From assembly GCF_963259705.1 (NCBI RefSeq), contig NC_081842.1:179245849-179309848 (forward strand): a stretch of DNA of 64,000 nt. Reading direction: 5' to 3'. The position numbers and the translations under genes are program-made. Under the pieces are notes generated by a model. That model was not told where the DNA came from, did not search any database, and was given only the letters and a program-made list of their open reading frames with translations. Position 1 is the stretch's first letter. Every line of letters starts with the position of its first letter. Positions 21,001 to 31,859 of this stretch are shown piece by piece. Source of the DNA: Myotis daubentonii (taxonomy: Eukaryota > Chordata > Mammalia > Chiroptera > Vespertilionidae).

Positions 21001-21500
21001 ACTGATATAACTGGCATGCAGCTGAGTGCCTGTGACCTGAGGAATCAAAAGGGATCTTGCTATTTATGTCCTATTTAGTATTTTTATCTAGCCGTGGATC
21101 TTGAGGCATTGCTTTTTGTATCCTACAAGGCCAGGCACACAGAAGCTCTCCTGACCACAGCCATCTGTCTGGGCATCTGGGCCCGACCGAGGCTCCTCAT
21201 GAGGATGGAGCTTTGTTTGTTGGTTTGTCTTCAGAGCAGCCTCCCTTGAAGTTGCTATAGTAGCAGAATCACAATGTCCGCTGGCCACACCCTCCTGAGG
21301 CGCTCTGCAATGTTAAGGGACAGGCCGCGTGTGTGCTGAATAACAGCCATTCTCTCAGCCAGCAACTCCAGCCCAGGGCTCAGAGTCTCAGATTCTGGTC
21401 TGGGCATTTGGGGAGATTCCTGTCTTCTTGTCTTGCCTGCCATACCTCCCTCTGACCCTGACCCTTTCAACCCTTGTATTATCCTGGACAGGTCAAAAGG
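21001..21500. other. No recognised feature
   Basis: Minus-strand frames at 21088-21470 lack coding hallmarks. Confidence 0.45.
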
Positions 21501-21519
21501 TCATGGGCACTGGAGATTT

Positions 21520-21690
21520 TATTGGGGTGATGAAAATGTTCTGAAACTGATTTATGGTGATGGTTACACAGCTGGGCAGCTTGACTAAAAACCATTGAGT
21601 TATGCAATGAAATAAGTAAATTCTATCTTATACAATATCTATATTGTTATACACCACAATGAAGTTATAAAGGAAAGTGGGGACATGCAT
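21520..21690 (+). repeat. L1 3' end
   Basis: GGGGTGATGAAAATGTTCTG, GGTGATGGTTACACAGCTGG and AAAAACCATTGAGTTATGC are the well-known L1M 3'UTR end. Confidence 0.85.
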
Positions 21691-21767
21691 TCAGAGACAT
21701 TGAAGCTCATTCTACTCTTACAAGAGTCTCAGTTTCCTCATTTGGAAACTGGATTCTTTATAACAAA

Positions 21768-22110
21768 CTAGAGGCCCAGTGCATGAATTCGTGCATCGGT
21801 GGGGTCCCTCAGCATGGCCTGCAGGGATAGGGCCAAAACTGGCAGTCTGACTTCCCCCAAGGGGTCCCGGATTCCGAGAGGATGCAGGCCAAGCCAAAGG
21901 ACCCCAGAGGTGCACGCCAGGCCTCTAGTGTGCATGTAAGATCTTTGGTTAATTTCTTCTAGCTCTCACCCTCCCCTACTCCCCCTCCCCTGTAAGATTC
22001 ATCAGTCTGTTCCATGTTTCCATGCCTGTGCATTGAGCATCTGCCCCCTGGTGGTCAGTGTGCATCATAGCTACTGGTCGACTGGTCACTTAGGCTTTTA
22101 TATATATAGA
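21768..22110 (-). mobile_element. Non-autonomous Helitron, copy 4, inside a MIR
   Basis: It opens with an intact CTAGAGGCCCAGTGCATGAA terminus/hairpin and closes TAGGCTTTTATATATATAGA. The flanks are A and T. Just outside, AGTCTCAGTTTCCTCATTTG is a MIR core, so the Helitron landed in a MIR. CTGCCCCCTGGTGGTCA at 22041-22057 is a CTCF core on the minus strand. Confidence 0.94.
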
Positions 22111-22375
22111 TGGCTTACTTGTGGCCAAGGAGGCTGTGATATAGATTTTATTGTCATTAGGAGGAAGTATAACCTTGTTAGAAAAGAAAAAACGGGAATG
22201 GGTGGTGGTGGGTGTCACTTTGCTAACTTTGAGCTCCTCGGGAGTCTGAAATGCACGTTCATTTTTTAAGGGGCCTTTGCTGAGCACCCTCTAAGGCAGG
22301 CCTCCACCGCCTGCATCCTCCTGACACACGTGTGAGATGACAGTGACAGAGCAGGGGAGTGAGGACGTTTGGGAT
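22111..22375. other. No gene
   Basis: No repeat was identified with confidence. Confidence 0.4.
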
Positions 22376-22515
22376 GTTCACTCTGCTCCAGGCACTGTGT
22401 AAACAATGTTTAAGGGTGATCTCATTCAATTCTCACAAGAACTCTGTCGGAATGTTCTGCTCTCTCACAGAAGCAGAAACAGGCTCCAAGGTTAAGCCAT
22501 AACAGGAGGCTGGGA
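22376..22515 (-). repeat. MIR fragment
   Basis: CACTCTGCTCCAGGCACTGTG, GTGATCTCATTCAATTCTC and AGAAGCAGAAACAGGC fit an antisense MIR. Confidence 0.6.
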
Positions 22516-22584
22516 GGAGGCAAACGGGATCCCAGGACTCTCTTCCTCCCCTTGGTGTGCAGGGGCCTCGCAAGGGTACCTGCT

Positions 22585-22690
22585 GGAAATGCAGGTTCTC
22601 AGACCGCAATGGCCCTGCTGGGTCAGAAGCTGAGAGGTGGGGCCTATAAGTCTGTGTGCACTTCAGTTTGAGAGCCACTGCCTTAGCCAT
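22585..22690. repeat. MER5-type fragment
   Basis: GAAATGCAGGTTCTCAGACC, GGGTCAGAAGCTGAGAGG and a right end CAGTTTGAGAGCCACTG match the MER5 right half. Confidence 0.65.
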
Positions 22691-22919
22691 GCTGCTTGTC
22701 TGGTCCGATGAGAGCCAGCTTCGGTGGGGAGTGGGTGCCTGTTCTTTGGGGCACCCCAATGCTGCCCCGCCTGTGCCCCTGAGCAGGTCCTGTGCGGGCT
22801 GTGAGATGGCAGGTCTGCTTTGGAAACCAGACCAGTCCTAAATGAAACCATTCATGAAGGGAACTTGCTGGCAGGAAGAGTTGACCAGCTGCAGGGTCAG
22901 GACAAGGGTGGATGAGAAA

Positions 22920-23150
22920 AATGGCAGTGACATTTATCTAGCGCTCATGCGACCCCGGCACTGTTCTAAGAACTTTATACATGTTATTTGGTTTAGTCAT
23001 CCTAACAACTCTATGCAGACAGTACCATCATTGCCCAAATTAAGCAGATGAGGACATGGAGGTAGAGTTAGGCTAAGTGACTTGTATAGCTGGTTAGTGG
23101 CAGAACCAAGAGGTGAAGCCCAGCAGCCTGGCTCCCTCTGACCTGAGGGT
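22920..23150 (-). repeat. MIR SINE
   Basis: GACATTTATCTAGCGCTCATG, GGCACTGTTCTAAGAACTTT, CAGATGAGGACATGGAGG and CTGGTTAGTGGCAGAACC cover nearly all of MIR in reverse. Confidence 0.88.
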
Positions 23151-23394
23151 TGTCCCAGCCAGTGGCAGCTGCCGGGCTGCCCTTATCACACCTCAGTGGT
23201 TTCTTCCTTTGTGCTTTCCGCTTTCCGCAAAGACCCTCAGCTCTTACTAATAAGATTCCCCGGAGAGAAACTACTGTCACCTCCTTCCTACTATGTGTCC
23301 CAAGGAGCCCCACCTACATCTTTCCCTGGATGGAGGCCAGGGACTTTCAGGTAAACCAAGCGCTTCTGATGGCAAGTGGCACAGTGTCCCCAGC

Positions 23395-23645
23395 CCTGGC
23401 CTGTCCTGGAGTCAGAGCTGCATTTGAGGCTCAGCTCTGCCACCAGCCAGCTCTGACCAGGGCACTTGGCCTCAATTTCTGCAACTGGAAGATGTATAAG
23501 TATCTGTATAATTAGGCATTCCTATACCCATACTTATGTATTTTATATGGAAAATAATGTGTATGATTACTGACTCTCGGGGGTGCTGGTAAGAATGAAT
23601 TGAGCGTGTAAGTGAGAGAGCCTTTCAGAAACCTGAGTCACTCAG
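23395..23645 (+). repeat. MIR SINE
   Basis: CCTGGAGTCAGAGCTGC, GAGGCTCAGCTCTGCCACC, AGGGCACTTGGCCTCAATTTC and GGTGCTGGTAAGAATGAATTG follow MIR order. Confidence 0.7.
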
Positions 23646-24229
23646 CCACCTGAAGTGTTACTTCTGGTCTCCACCTGGTCCTTCCAGCGCCGCGGTTCTG
23701 ATTCTTTTTGTTGCTCCTCTGCCTTGGCACAGGTCTATTATCTCAGTCTCCAAAGCAGAGTTCCGGGTGGCCTAGCGCTGGGTCTGGAATGAATGACATA
23801 TGCCAACTTATTTCCTCTTCTGACCCCCCACCTCCCACTTTCAGCCTTGAGCTGGGGGTGGCAGAGGAGAGAGATGGATTCTGGACTTAGAACCAGACAG
23901 AGCAGAACTGGACAGGGACTTGGAGAAGGGGCTGTGTCAGTTTCTGCTTTCCGTTTGTAAACTCCAGGGCCAGCAGGTGCTCTAGGCAGTCATCCGACAG
24001 CAAGGACCAGCAACATGTCCCATGTGGCTGCCCCGCGCAGGAAGCATCCACTAATGCCAGTCAGAAAGCAATGACCCAGTGGGCTTTCCGCCTGAGTCGG
24101 AGGCACTGACACGGACCCAGGGCGCCGGAGGGGCAGACTGAAGGCTGGAGCCGGCACACAAAGAACAGAGCAGTCCTGACCTACACAGGTGTCCTTTATG
24201 TGATAACCTAACAAGTTGGGTTAATGAAA
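23646..24229. other. No gene recognised
   Basis: Moderately GC-rich unique DNA; opposed frames at 23990-24248 are unsupported. Confidence 0.4.
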
Positions 24230-24485
24230 ATGTCCTCTTTCGAATCATGTTTTACAAGGAAGTAGGGAGTTGCATGTTTAAAGAAATCCTTGAGCACTTT
24301 GGCTAAATGAAGAATTGTCTGGTAAAATGAAGTCACTGCCTTCTTACAGAACAGATTTTAAATAATGTCAGTTGGACCTTCATAAAATTGAAGCCAGCTA
24401 GCTAAAGCGTGTCAGTAAAGAGAAATCACCCAAATCAGGTTTGTCCCTTGAGGTTTCTTTTGTCCGCGAAGCAGAGAAGAGCACA
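24230..24485. promoter_or_regulatory. Candidate conserved non-coding block
   Basis: Repeat-free, AT-leaning sequence with GTTGCATGTTTAAAG, TTTTAAATAATGTCAG and CAGCTAGCTAAAGCG. Composition resembles the other candidate blocks. Confidence 0.25.
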
Positions 24486-24509
24486 GCATACTCCACAGTC
24501 TGTGGATGA

Positions 24510-24905
24510 AGGAGCTATAAGGATGCCTACTATGCTGTGGCCACAATGCCGGCCACTGTCACACGTGTGACTCCATCTGATCCTTACAATTACCCAGTGA
24601 GGAGGGACAGGTACCCCTGTTTCATAGTCAGGGAACTTGAGGCCCTAAGAATTTAAGTGATTCTCCCAGGAAATTACAGGTAATACAATGAACACAATAT
24701 GATTATTAGTAACATTTATAACAACGATGCACACGATATACCAGATACTGCCATGAGCACTTCTAAACATCTTAATTACTCCTTAAATAATAAATCAATA
24801 TACTAAAGAGTATTGTCCTCATCTTACAGATAAAGAAAAGGACTAAAGGATAAATACATAGTCCACATTTAGAGGATGAGTAAGTGGTCTGTCTGGGTCC
24901 AAACT
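24510..24905 (-). repeat. Two MIR fragments
   Basis: First: ATGCCTACTATGCTGTGGCC to GAATTTAAGTGATTCTCCC. Second: AACATTTATAACAACGATGC, CCAGATACTGCCATGAGC and TCTTACAGATAAAGAAAAGG. Confidence 0.7.
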
Positions 24906-24908
24906 CTT

Positions 24909-24939
<31 letters not shown>

Positions 24940-24950
24940 TTTATTTGATA
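24906..24950. repeat. (TTTA)n microsatellite
   Basis: About eleven TTTA units. Confidence 0.93.
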
Positions 24951-25154
24951 TATTTGCTAGATATATTTCTTTTATTGATTTGCTAAATATATGCTGTTTA
25001 ATGCTCTCCATATGCTGTGTGTCATTGGTACCAAGTCACTAGTTTATTTAAGATGTGAAATAAGGTCCCCCATGTCATATCCCTCACATTCTGTTTGCTG
25101 ATTTCTTTGCCTTGAGTACCTAAAGAAAAGCTGTTATCCCTACTTTATAGATGA

Positions 25155-25341
25155 CTAGAGGCCTGGTGCATGAATTCGTGCATGGGTGGGGTCCAGCTGG
25201 CCTGCCCTGATCAGGGCTGTTTGGGGCCAGTTGGCTGTGGGGTCAGGGGATGCGGGAGGTTGGCCAGCCAGCCCTGCCCCCATTGGGCTGGTTGGCACAT
25301 TGTTCTGGTTGTTCCGGTCACTTGGCTTTTATATATATAGA
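25155..25341 (-). mobile_element. Non-autonomous Helitron, copy 5
   Basis: It opens CTAGAGGCCTGGTGCATGAA with the partner arm TTCGTGCATGG, and ends TTGGCTTTTATATATATAGA. Host bases are A and T. It splits a MIR/L2 phrase: TATCCCTACTTTATAGATGA on one side and GGGCTTAGAGAGGTG on the other. Confidence 0.94.
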
Positions 25342-25745
25342 TAATCAAGGGCTTAGAGAGGTGTAAAAACTGTGCAGACCTCCCAGGTGATGAGCTACAA
25401 GCTAAGACTGTTGGAGTCAGAGTTCTGTTGTTTTTTGTATCCCAGTAGATCAGGGGAGGTAACAACAACAACAAAAAAGGATGAATATGTATAAACTGGC
25501 AGAAAATAGGTTTAGATATTTACTATATTTAATAACTATAGAATTTAACTCATAGCCTATAGACACCAAAATATGCCACATCCCCACAAGTCTAAAAAAG
25601 AGAACAATGTCTTCTAGGAGCCGGACACAGGTCCCTGTCAATTCATCAGATACGGAGGGAGTCACACACTAATAGAAAAAGAGAGACAATCTAAAAATTC
25701 AGACCTTCATGTTTTGGATGGCTAAAGACTCAGGGTCAACATATT
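25342..25745. other. No gene
   Basis: Remainder of the split MIR to about 25430, then unassigned AT-rich DNA. Confidence 0.4.
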
Positions 25746-25749
25746 TGTT

Positions 25750-26218
25750 TCCTGTGTCTGCTGGAACAAATAGCCATAAACTTGGTGGCTTCAAACAACA
25801 ACAGTTTATTCTCTTACAATTCTGGAGGCCAGAACTATACAGTTCTGTAAGTTCGAGATCAGCACAACTGGGTCGACACCAAGGTGGCTGCAGGGCATAC
25901 TCCTTCTAGAGTAGAAATTTCCTTGCCTCTTCCAGCTTCCAGTGGTTGCCAGCATTCCCGGGTTTGCAGCCATACCACTCCAATCTCTTCCTCAATCTCC
26001 TTGTTACCTTCTCCTCTCTGTTTGTGTCAAATCTTTCTCTGTCCCTCTCTTATAAGGACACTTGTGATGAGATTCAGGGCCTACCAGGATAATCTTCCTA
26101 TCTCCAAGCCCTTAACTTAATCACATCTTCAAAGACCTTTTTTCTTTATTAGGTAACCTGTACAGGTTCCAGAGATGAGGACTAGATACCTTTGGGAGTC
26201 ATTATTTTGTCCACCGCA
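25750..26218 (-). repeat. MaLR/ERVL-type LTR, antisense
   Basis: TGGTGGCTTCAAACAACAAC, ACAATTCTGGAGGCCAGAAC, TCTTATAAGGACACTTGTG and CTTAACTTAATCACATCTTC form the antisense order of a common old LTR. The left margin of the next similar unit is not visible. Confidence 0.75.
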
Positions 26219-26429
26219 GTTGAGACTGAGTCCATGGTGCTCCCAAGCAGTGGAGGGATAATCTCCTGTCTTTTTATTCCTTCACATTTGGGAGCACCCA
26301 TGCTGCCTCCAGGGACAATGCTCCCTTTCCAAAAGGAGGCATCTTCGCACTTGTGGGGAACTGAGGAGAGGAACAGTTCTGAAAGAGAGCCCTTTCTTAG
26401 AAGGTGAAGTGCTGGCTAAGGCTTAACCG

Positions 26430-26860
26430 AGACAGAATGGCATGAAGTGGATGGGAAGAGCAAGAGAGGGGCAGGGGAAAGGACTGGAAAGTCAAGGGTG
26501 TGAGGAGAGGAAAGGGAGAGAAATTAGGAAAACAAAGAAAAAACGGGAAAAGGGGGAGGGATTAAGAGAAGGGAAAAAGTAACAATGATTTGGAGAAAAT
26601 GGAAGAAAATATAATAGAAAGATTGAGAAATTAGAGAGAAGATAAGGAGAACAAAGGAGATAATGAGAAAAAAATCAGGTAGGGGAGAAAGATTGACAGG
26701 AGGCAGGAAGAAAAAAGATCAGAGAGTGAGAGAAGAGAGAAATGATCAAGAATGAAAGACAGTAAATAGGAGTGGAGAGGCACTGAGAGAGGAAAGAGAG
26801 GCTGGGAGGTGGGAGAGGAAGCAGGCAGAGAGAGGAGAGAAAGACAGCCTAGCTCCAGCT
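26430..26860. repeat. Long polypurine tract
   Basis: Over about 430 bases the plus strand is nearly all A and G (GGAAAAGGGGGAGGGATTAAG, AGAGAGGAGAGAAAGAC). No short period dominates. The minus-strand Leu/Ser-rich frame is an artefact of the composition. Confidence 0.9.
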
Positions 26861-26869
26861 CAGGCTGGG

Positions 26870-27200
26870 AAAGAAAATATATAAAAGGCATTTGGTAAGG
26901 TGACAAACGTCTATATGTTAATATGCTGAAATCAGTATAGCAGCTGCAAGTTACAAATCACATTCTTCGGCTGTTACAGTCTGGTAATGTCCATACAGAT
27001 ATTTTCTTTCTGGTTCCAGACCCTGCTTATCAGGGGATAACATGCTTTTGAAATGGCACATTATTTTGTAAGTACATTTCACGTCCAAACGTTCCACTAA
27101 GTATGATATACTGAGGACTGACTTGGTTTCCATTCTGTGGAACTCCCAGGCTTTGGCACAATGATTTAAAAAATGGCCATTTTAATCATCAGTTTCGTAA
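26870..27200. promoter_or_regulatory. Candidate conserved non-coding block
   Basis: Repeat-free sequence with ATATGTTAATATGCTG, AGCAGCTGCAAGTTAC and TTTCACGTCCAAACG, lying between two low-complexity tracts. Confidence 0.3.
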
Positions 27201-27294
27201 TATCCAAGGGCCGGACAGTTCCCTTTCCCACTGACTGTTCTCCAAATCAGTCATTTAGTCCCCTCCCTCACACCTCCCTTTCTCCTTCCCTTCC

Positions 27295-27298
<4 letters not shown>

Positions 27299-27358
<60 letters not shown>
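27299..27358. repeat. (TC)n microsatellite
   Basis: About 58 bases of pure TC repeat inside a wider CT-rich stretch (27255-27425). Confidence 0.97.
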
Positions 27359-27360
<2 letters not shown>

Positions 27361-27461
27361 TTCTCAATTTCCTTTTTTCTCCCTTCCCTTCTCCCTCTGG
27401 TTCTCTCCCTCCCCTTTCTCTCCTTTAAGTGTCTTTTTAGGAGGCAGCATAACATTGTACA

Positions 27462-27670
27462 CTAGGGTTTCTCATCTGAGGCGCTACTGACACGTGGGGC
27501 TGCCTAACTCTTTGCCGAGGGCCTGTCCTGTGCATGTATGTTTAGCAGTATCCCTGGCCTCTACCCACCAGATGCCAGTACACCCATCCCTGAGCTGTGA
27601 CAGCCAAAAATGTCTCCAGACGTCACCAAGTGTCTGCTCAGGGGCACCATCACCCCTAGTTGAGAAAGAC
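27462..27670 (+). repeat. MER20 (hAT-Charlie)
   Basis: GGGTTTCTCATCTGAGGCGC, CTGTCCTGTGCATGTATG, TTTAGCAGTATCCCTGGCC, AAAAATGTCTCCAGACG and a final CTAGTTGAGAAAG are full-length MER20 order. Confidence 0.92.
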
Positions 27671-27734
27671 CCTATTCTGTAGTCAGACCTGAGTGCCAGT
27701 CACACTCACACCCTGTACTGGGTCCTGGCTGTCA

Positions 27735-27905
27735 GACTTGCGGATGCATCTGAATCACCTGTCAGGCTTATTAAACACAGGGTGCTACTCCTCCCCAACC
27801 CCCCCCCCCCCGAGGCTCCTGGTGCAGTAGGTTCGGGCTGGGCCTGGGATTGTGCATTTATAACACATCCAAGATGCCACTGCAGCTGCCGGCCCAGGAC
27901 CACAC
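27735..27905. repeat. MER5A-type hAT-Charlie
   Basis: GGATGCATCTGAATCACCTG, a poly-C run at 27799-27811, GGCTCCTGGTGCAGTAGG and AGGACCACACTTTAATAAC follow MER5A order. Confidence 0.85.
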
Positions 27906-28440
27906 TTTAATAACTTACTGACCTTCAGTATCTTCACCAAAATATAGAGTTCATAAGACTTCCTTCTCCGGCCTACTCTGCAGATTAAGAGCAATATGTA
28001 CCTGGATACCCAGCACAGGATTCTGGACCACGGCGGGTGATAAATAAATGGCAGCTCAGAAAGCCGGCCCTCTCAAAGGGGGTTAGTCTCTGGTAGGGAA
28101 GGTGAGGATTAAAAAATGTATGTGAATATATGAACAGCAGCACACAAATGCTACCATTTTTACAAAAGAGGTTCGATAGTTACAAACTAAAAGAGGTTTG
28201 ATGTGTGCTTATTCACGTCTCTGGTGGGCTCCCTCCCCTGGGTGGGCTCACCCCTTGTGGTGACGGAAGGTAATTGATGGGAGCTAGCTCTGTACCTTAG
28301 ATCTTAGAATCTAAAACTGATACACACAGACAGACACATGTTCATTAATAAGCCCGAACATTAAGTCTGTTACTGATGTTGAAAAAGCAGGTGTGTCTGT
28401 GGATATTGTTGCCTAAAAACCCTCCAATATCCTCTCCCCA
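27906..28440. other. No gene recognised
   Basis: Short fragment ATAGAGTTCATAAGACTTCC with CCAGCACAGGATTCTGG resembles an L2 end at 27940-28050; otherwise unassigned. Confidence 0.4.
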
Positions 28441-28449
28441 GCAGAAAGG

Positions 28450-28625
28450 GAGCTACCATTAATCTTGCATCCACTATGTGCAAGGCAATGTGCTATTTTA
28501 TATGCCTGTGTACGTTTATTCCTCAGACTACTGTGGAAAGTCTTATCCTTGTCACATGGAGAAACAGGGGCTCAGAGAGAGGTTAAGTAATTTGCCAGGT
28601 GCCAAGAAGCCAGCAAATGCCATAT
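28450..28625 (-). repeat. MIR fragment
   Basis: TCCACTATGTGCAAGGCAATG, ATGGAGAAACAGGGGCTCAG and GAGGTTAAGTAATTTGCC fit antisense MIR. Confidence 0.75.
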
Positions 28626-28894
28626 CAGAGTTGGCCCCCCTGCTCCAGGCGACTCTGACTTCTTTGCTCTGCCCCTGCGGCGAGGTGTGGGCAAGTGCTG
28701 GGAGGCGCAGATAAGCACCTTGCAGCTCACAATGCTCTGAGCCCAGTGTGTTGAAGCTCTGTTTCTCTAGTTAGAATTTTTGTTCCCTGTTTGAGAGGGT
28801 CTGCTCTCTGTCATTCTGAAGCCTAGCATAGCGAGTTATACATGATTGGCACTCGGTGCTGGGAGGGCAAATGAATGAATGAAGAACTATCTTG

Positions 28895-29115
28895 CCCTGG
28901 CCAGGTGGCCAGGTTGGTTGGAGTGTTATCCTGTGCACCAAAAAGATTGTAGGTTTGATCCCTGGTCAGAGAGTGTAAGGGAGGTAGCAGATTGATGTTT
29001 CTCTCTCATCATTCACATCAATGTCTCTCTGTCTCTCTCTCTCTCTGTCTCTCTCTCTTCCCCTTCCTTTCTTTCTGAAATCAATAAAGACACCCTCAGG
29101 TGAGGGTTAAAAAAA
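28895..29115 (+). mobile_element. Ves SINE, copy 4 (diverged subfamily)
   Basis: CCCTGGCCAGGTGGCCAGG, GGTTTGATCCCTGGTCAGAG, GATGTTTCTCTCTCATCATT, a CT-rich run and TGAAATCAATAAAGACACCC give Ves structure. The ending CCCTCAGGTGAGGGTTAAAAAA is shared with copy 5 and marks an older Ves type than copies 1, 2 and 6. Confidence 0.9.
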
Positions 29116-29248
29116 TAATTATCTCAAACAATCACTGAGGAAATGTCACTGAAGCAACATCAGATTGCAGGCTGGGAGTTCTGGGCTCTGGGCTCAATTT
29201 TCTACAAGTTTATTGTGTAGCCTTAGTGAAGAAGCCACTTGCTCTTCC

Positions 29249-29620
29249 TGTTATGGACTGAATTGTGTCCTCCAAAATTCACATGTTGGAGCCTTAACCC
29301 CCACTGTGACTATTTGGAGATAGGGTCTTTAGGTAATTATGGTTACATGACATTGTGAGGGTGGGGTCCTATTTCCATAGAACTGGTGGCCTTATCACAT
29401 GAAGAAGAGAGACAGAGGTATCTTTCTTCATGTACACAGACAAAAAGGCTATATGGGGACACAGTGAAAAGGTGGCCATCTACAAGCTAGGAAGAGAGCC
29501 CTCACTAGAAATGGAACTTGCTGGCACCGTCATCTGGGATTTTAGCCTGTAGAACTGTGAAAAATTTTTAACTACCCAGTCTATGGAATTTTTTTATGGC
29601 AGCTCAAGCAGACTAATACA
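29249..29620 (+). repeat. MLT1-like solo LTR (ERVL-MaLR)
   Basis: It starts TGTTATGGACTGAATTGTG and ends GCAGACTAATACA, the TG...CA frame of an LTR. Between lie ACATGTTGGAGCCTTAACCC, GGCCTTATCACATGAAGAAG and TAGAACTGTGAAAAATTTTT. At 372 bp it is near full length. No internal retroviral region is attached. Confidence 0.85.
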
Positions 29621-30164
29621 CTCCTCCAGTCACAGTTTCATCATTTATGAAACAGGAATAATTTAGATTAGATCACCTGTTCCCAAAGGATTTATAGACA
29701 ATGCCAGTTTTTAGCACAATGTTAATGGGTGTGCTTTCCAAAAAGAGTTCTGTGGTTAAAAGAGTTGGGAAAAATTTTTTTTTTATCTCCTTCCTGGAAA
29801 TCTATGAACATATATAAAGCTATAATAAATCCTAGAGCAGAAACAAAACCCAAAAAACAATACAAAAGTGCTTTTAACTTTATCTCCAGTTTTCAACCTT
29901 ACTAGGTAGGTAATATATTATTCCCCGACCCCATTTTCCTTTATTGTTGCTGTTTGCTTTTAGCAGATGAGGGATGAGGTTAAATCAGATTGAAAGGCCT
30001 CCACCAGGCACATAACCAATAGGTGGCAAGTTCAAGTTCAAACTCATGTCCGACTGTCTCAAAACCTCAGGCTCTTTTCAGTATGTCATGTAGTGCCTAA
30101 TTTAGAGCACCCGACCCAAATGCTTCTCCTGTGGAGATTTGGGGCAAATGCACAGAGTATTAAT

Positions 30165-30400
30165 AATAACTTTTTCTAACATTTATTGAGCATTTAGTAT
30201 ATCCTAGGCACTGTTCCAAGCACTAAAACATACTGAGTCATTTGAAATTCTCAAATAGGGAGGGGGATTATTATTATCTCAGCTTTATAGCTGAAGGAAC
30301 TGAGGCAGCAGGTGTTAGTTATTCAAGGTCACACACAGGGCTAGAAGAGATGGAATTCAGATCAGAACTTCGCCCGTCGGGGCTCCTTGTCCTACACCAA
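30165..30400 (-). repeat. MIR SINE
   Basis: AACATTTATTGAGCATTTAG, CTAGGCACTGTTCCAAGC, GAAGGAACTGAGGCAGCAGG and CAAGGTCACACACAGGGC are antisense MIR. It provides the first part of a 148-codon chance frame. Confidence 0.88.
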
Positions 30401-30634
30401 ACATGTCAAACTCGCGGTTGGTGTACACTGCATTTCTGGAAGCACCAGGGAGAAGTTAGGAAGAGGCAGCTCAAAACGGGCAAAAACTTTCTAAGGGAGT
30501 TTATAAAGGGCTTTCACTTCTGTCTTGGCTATATTCTTCAGGAGGCAGACAGAATAGAGGGTTTTCTAAAGATACTAGTGTATTTTGTTTCTCTTCTCGC
30601 ACTGACCATATTTAATACGATGATTTGGTCATTG

Positions 30635-30740
30635 GCAAGGTTGTGGAGGGAAGAAATTATGTGTTCAGCTCTGTATTCCCCCACGTAGCAGGGCGCCTGG
30701 CACACTGGGTGCACTTGGAGGTGTCTAACTGAATTGGAGA
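30635..30740 (+). repeat. L2 3' end
   Basis: TTCAGCTCTGTATTCCCCC, AGGGCGCCTGGCACACTGGG fits the L2 terminus. Confidence 0.6.
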
Positions 30741-31489
30741 CCATGAACTTCAACTCAGAGCAGCAATAGGGTCATTATCTAGGCACTAAATGAGATTTGA
30801 ACGGTCATGATTCTGCGTTCAGTCAGTGCTCTCAGAGTTGATGCTTCTGCTGGTTGGAAATTCCAACTCCCCCCTGTCCTCAGCCCCCAGCCCTGTTCTC
30901 CCCGCCCCCTCAGCTCAGGAATATTTCTCTAAGTTGTGCTGTATTAAGCTAATCAGTCTGGGTGTCCTCCCCCATCCCCGATCCTTTGGACCCTCCAGAG
31001 TCACCAATTGCACTTTTCTCTCCAAGAAAGGCCTGGCTCTAAAGCAAATCTTTAAGGAAGAGGAAATTCCAAGAACACTATTTAAAAATTGTTGTACAAT
31101 ACTTACCTGCTAAATACTGAGAGACATGTAGACATTATTTGTTCCAACACGTGATGAGACAGGAGCCCAGTGAGGTGGCCGGCGGGCTGAAGTTTGTGCG
31201 GAGCTAGAATAAGAGTAGGGTTTTCTCAGATTCACAGTTTCCCACTCCTCTGTGCTGTCGGTCACCATCAGAAGTAAGATGCTGTCTAAAGGTCTGCCAG
31301 CTATGAAAGCAGGTTAAGTCAGCCAGAAAGGACGAGGGTAAGGCTTGTGCATGACAGTCATAACTTTGAGAAAAGACGAGGCACGTGAATTTCCAACAGA
31401 TGAGCTTAGTTTCTAATATTTGGGATCCTCAGGAAACAGAGCGTACAGTTCCCTTCATTACACTAATGGAATACACATTACTGATTACG
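30741..31489. other. Unique DNA, no gene found
   Basis: No repeats recognised; the frame at 30826-31113 has no supporting feature. Confidence 0.4.
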
Positions 31490-31735
31490 GGATTAAGCCC
31501 GAATGATCATTTATCAAGCATCTACTATATGCCAGGAACAGCACTAGCTTTTTAAAAAATATACAATCTCATTTAACCCGCCCCACCACTCTGAATGGGA
31601 AGTGTCATTATCCTCATCTTTCAACTGAAGGAATTAGAACACAGGGAAACCCAATGATTTTGCCAAAGTCATGCACCTTAGCGTCAAATCCTAGATCCCA
31701 CCTCAGGTCGTCCATGTGCCGGCCTGCTTGGGCTT
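31490..31735 (-). repeat. MIR SINE
   Basis: ATTTATCAAGCATCTACTAT, ATGCCAGGAACAGCACTAGC, TTATCCTCATCTTTCAACTG and AAGTCATGCACCTTAGCG are antisense MIR. Confidence 0.8.
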
Positions 31736-31859
31736 CTGTACCTTTTTTCCTGAAAACTCTGAGACTGTTCAGAACAGTTTGAGATCACTCGCTGGCCTCA
31801 ATGTCAAGTCTTGAAACTTTCAAAGTTTTCAAGGTTGTATTATAACTGCCTCGTCCCTT

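Noticed and set aside
30242..30688. 148-codon open frame, plus strand
   Set aside because: Its first third is an antisense MIR and its last part an L2 end. No domain or homology is visible.
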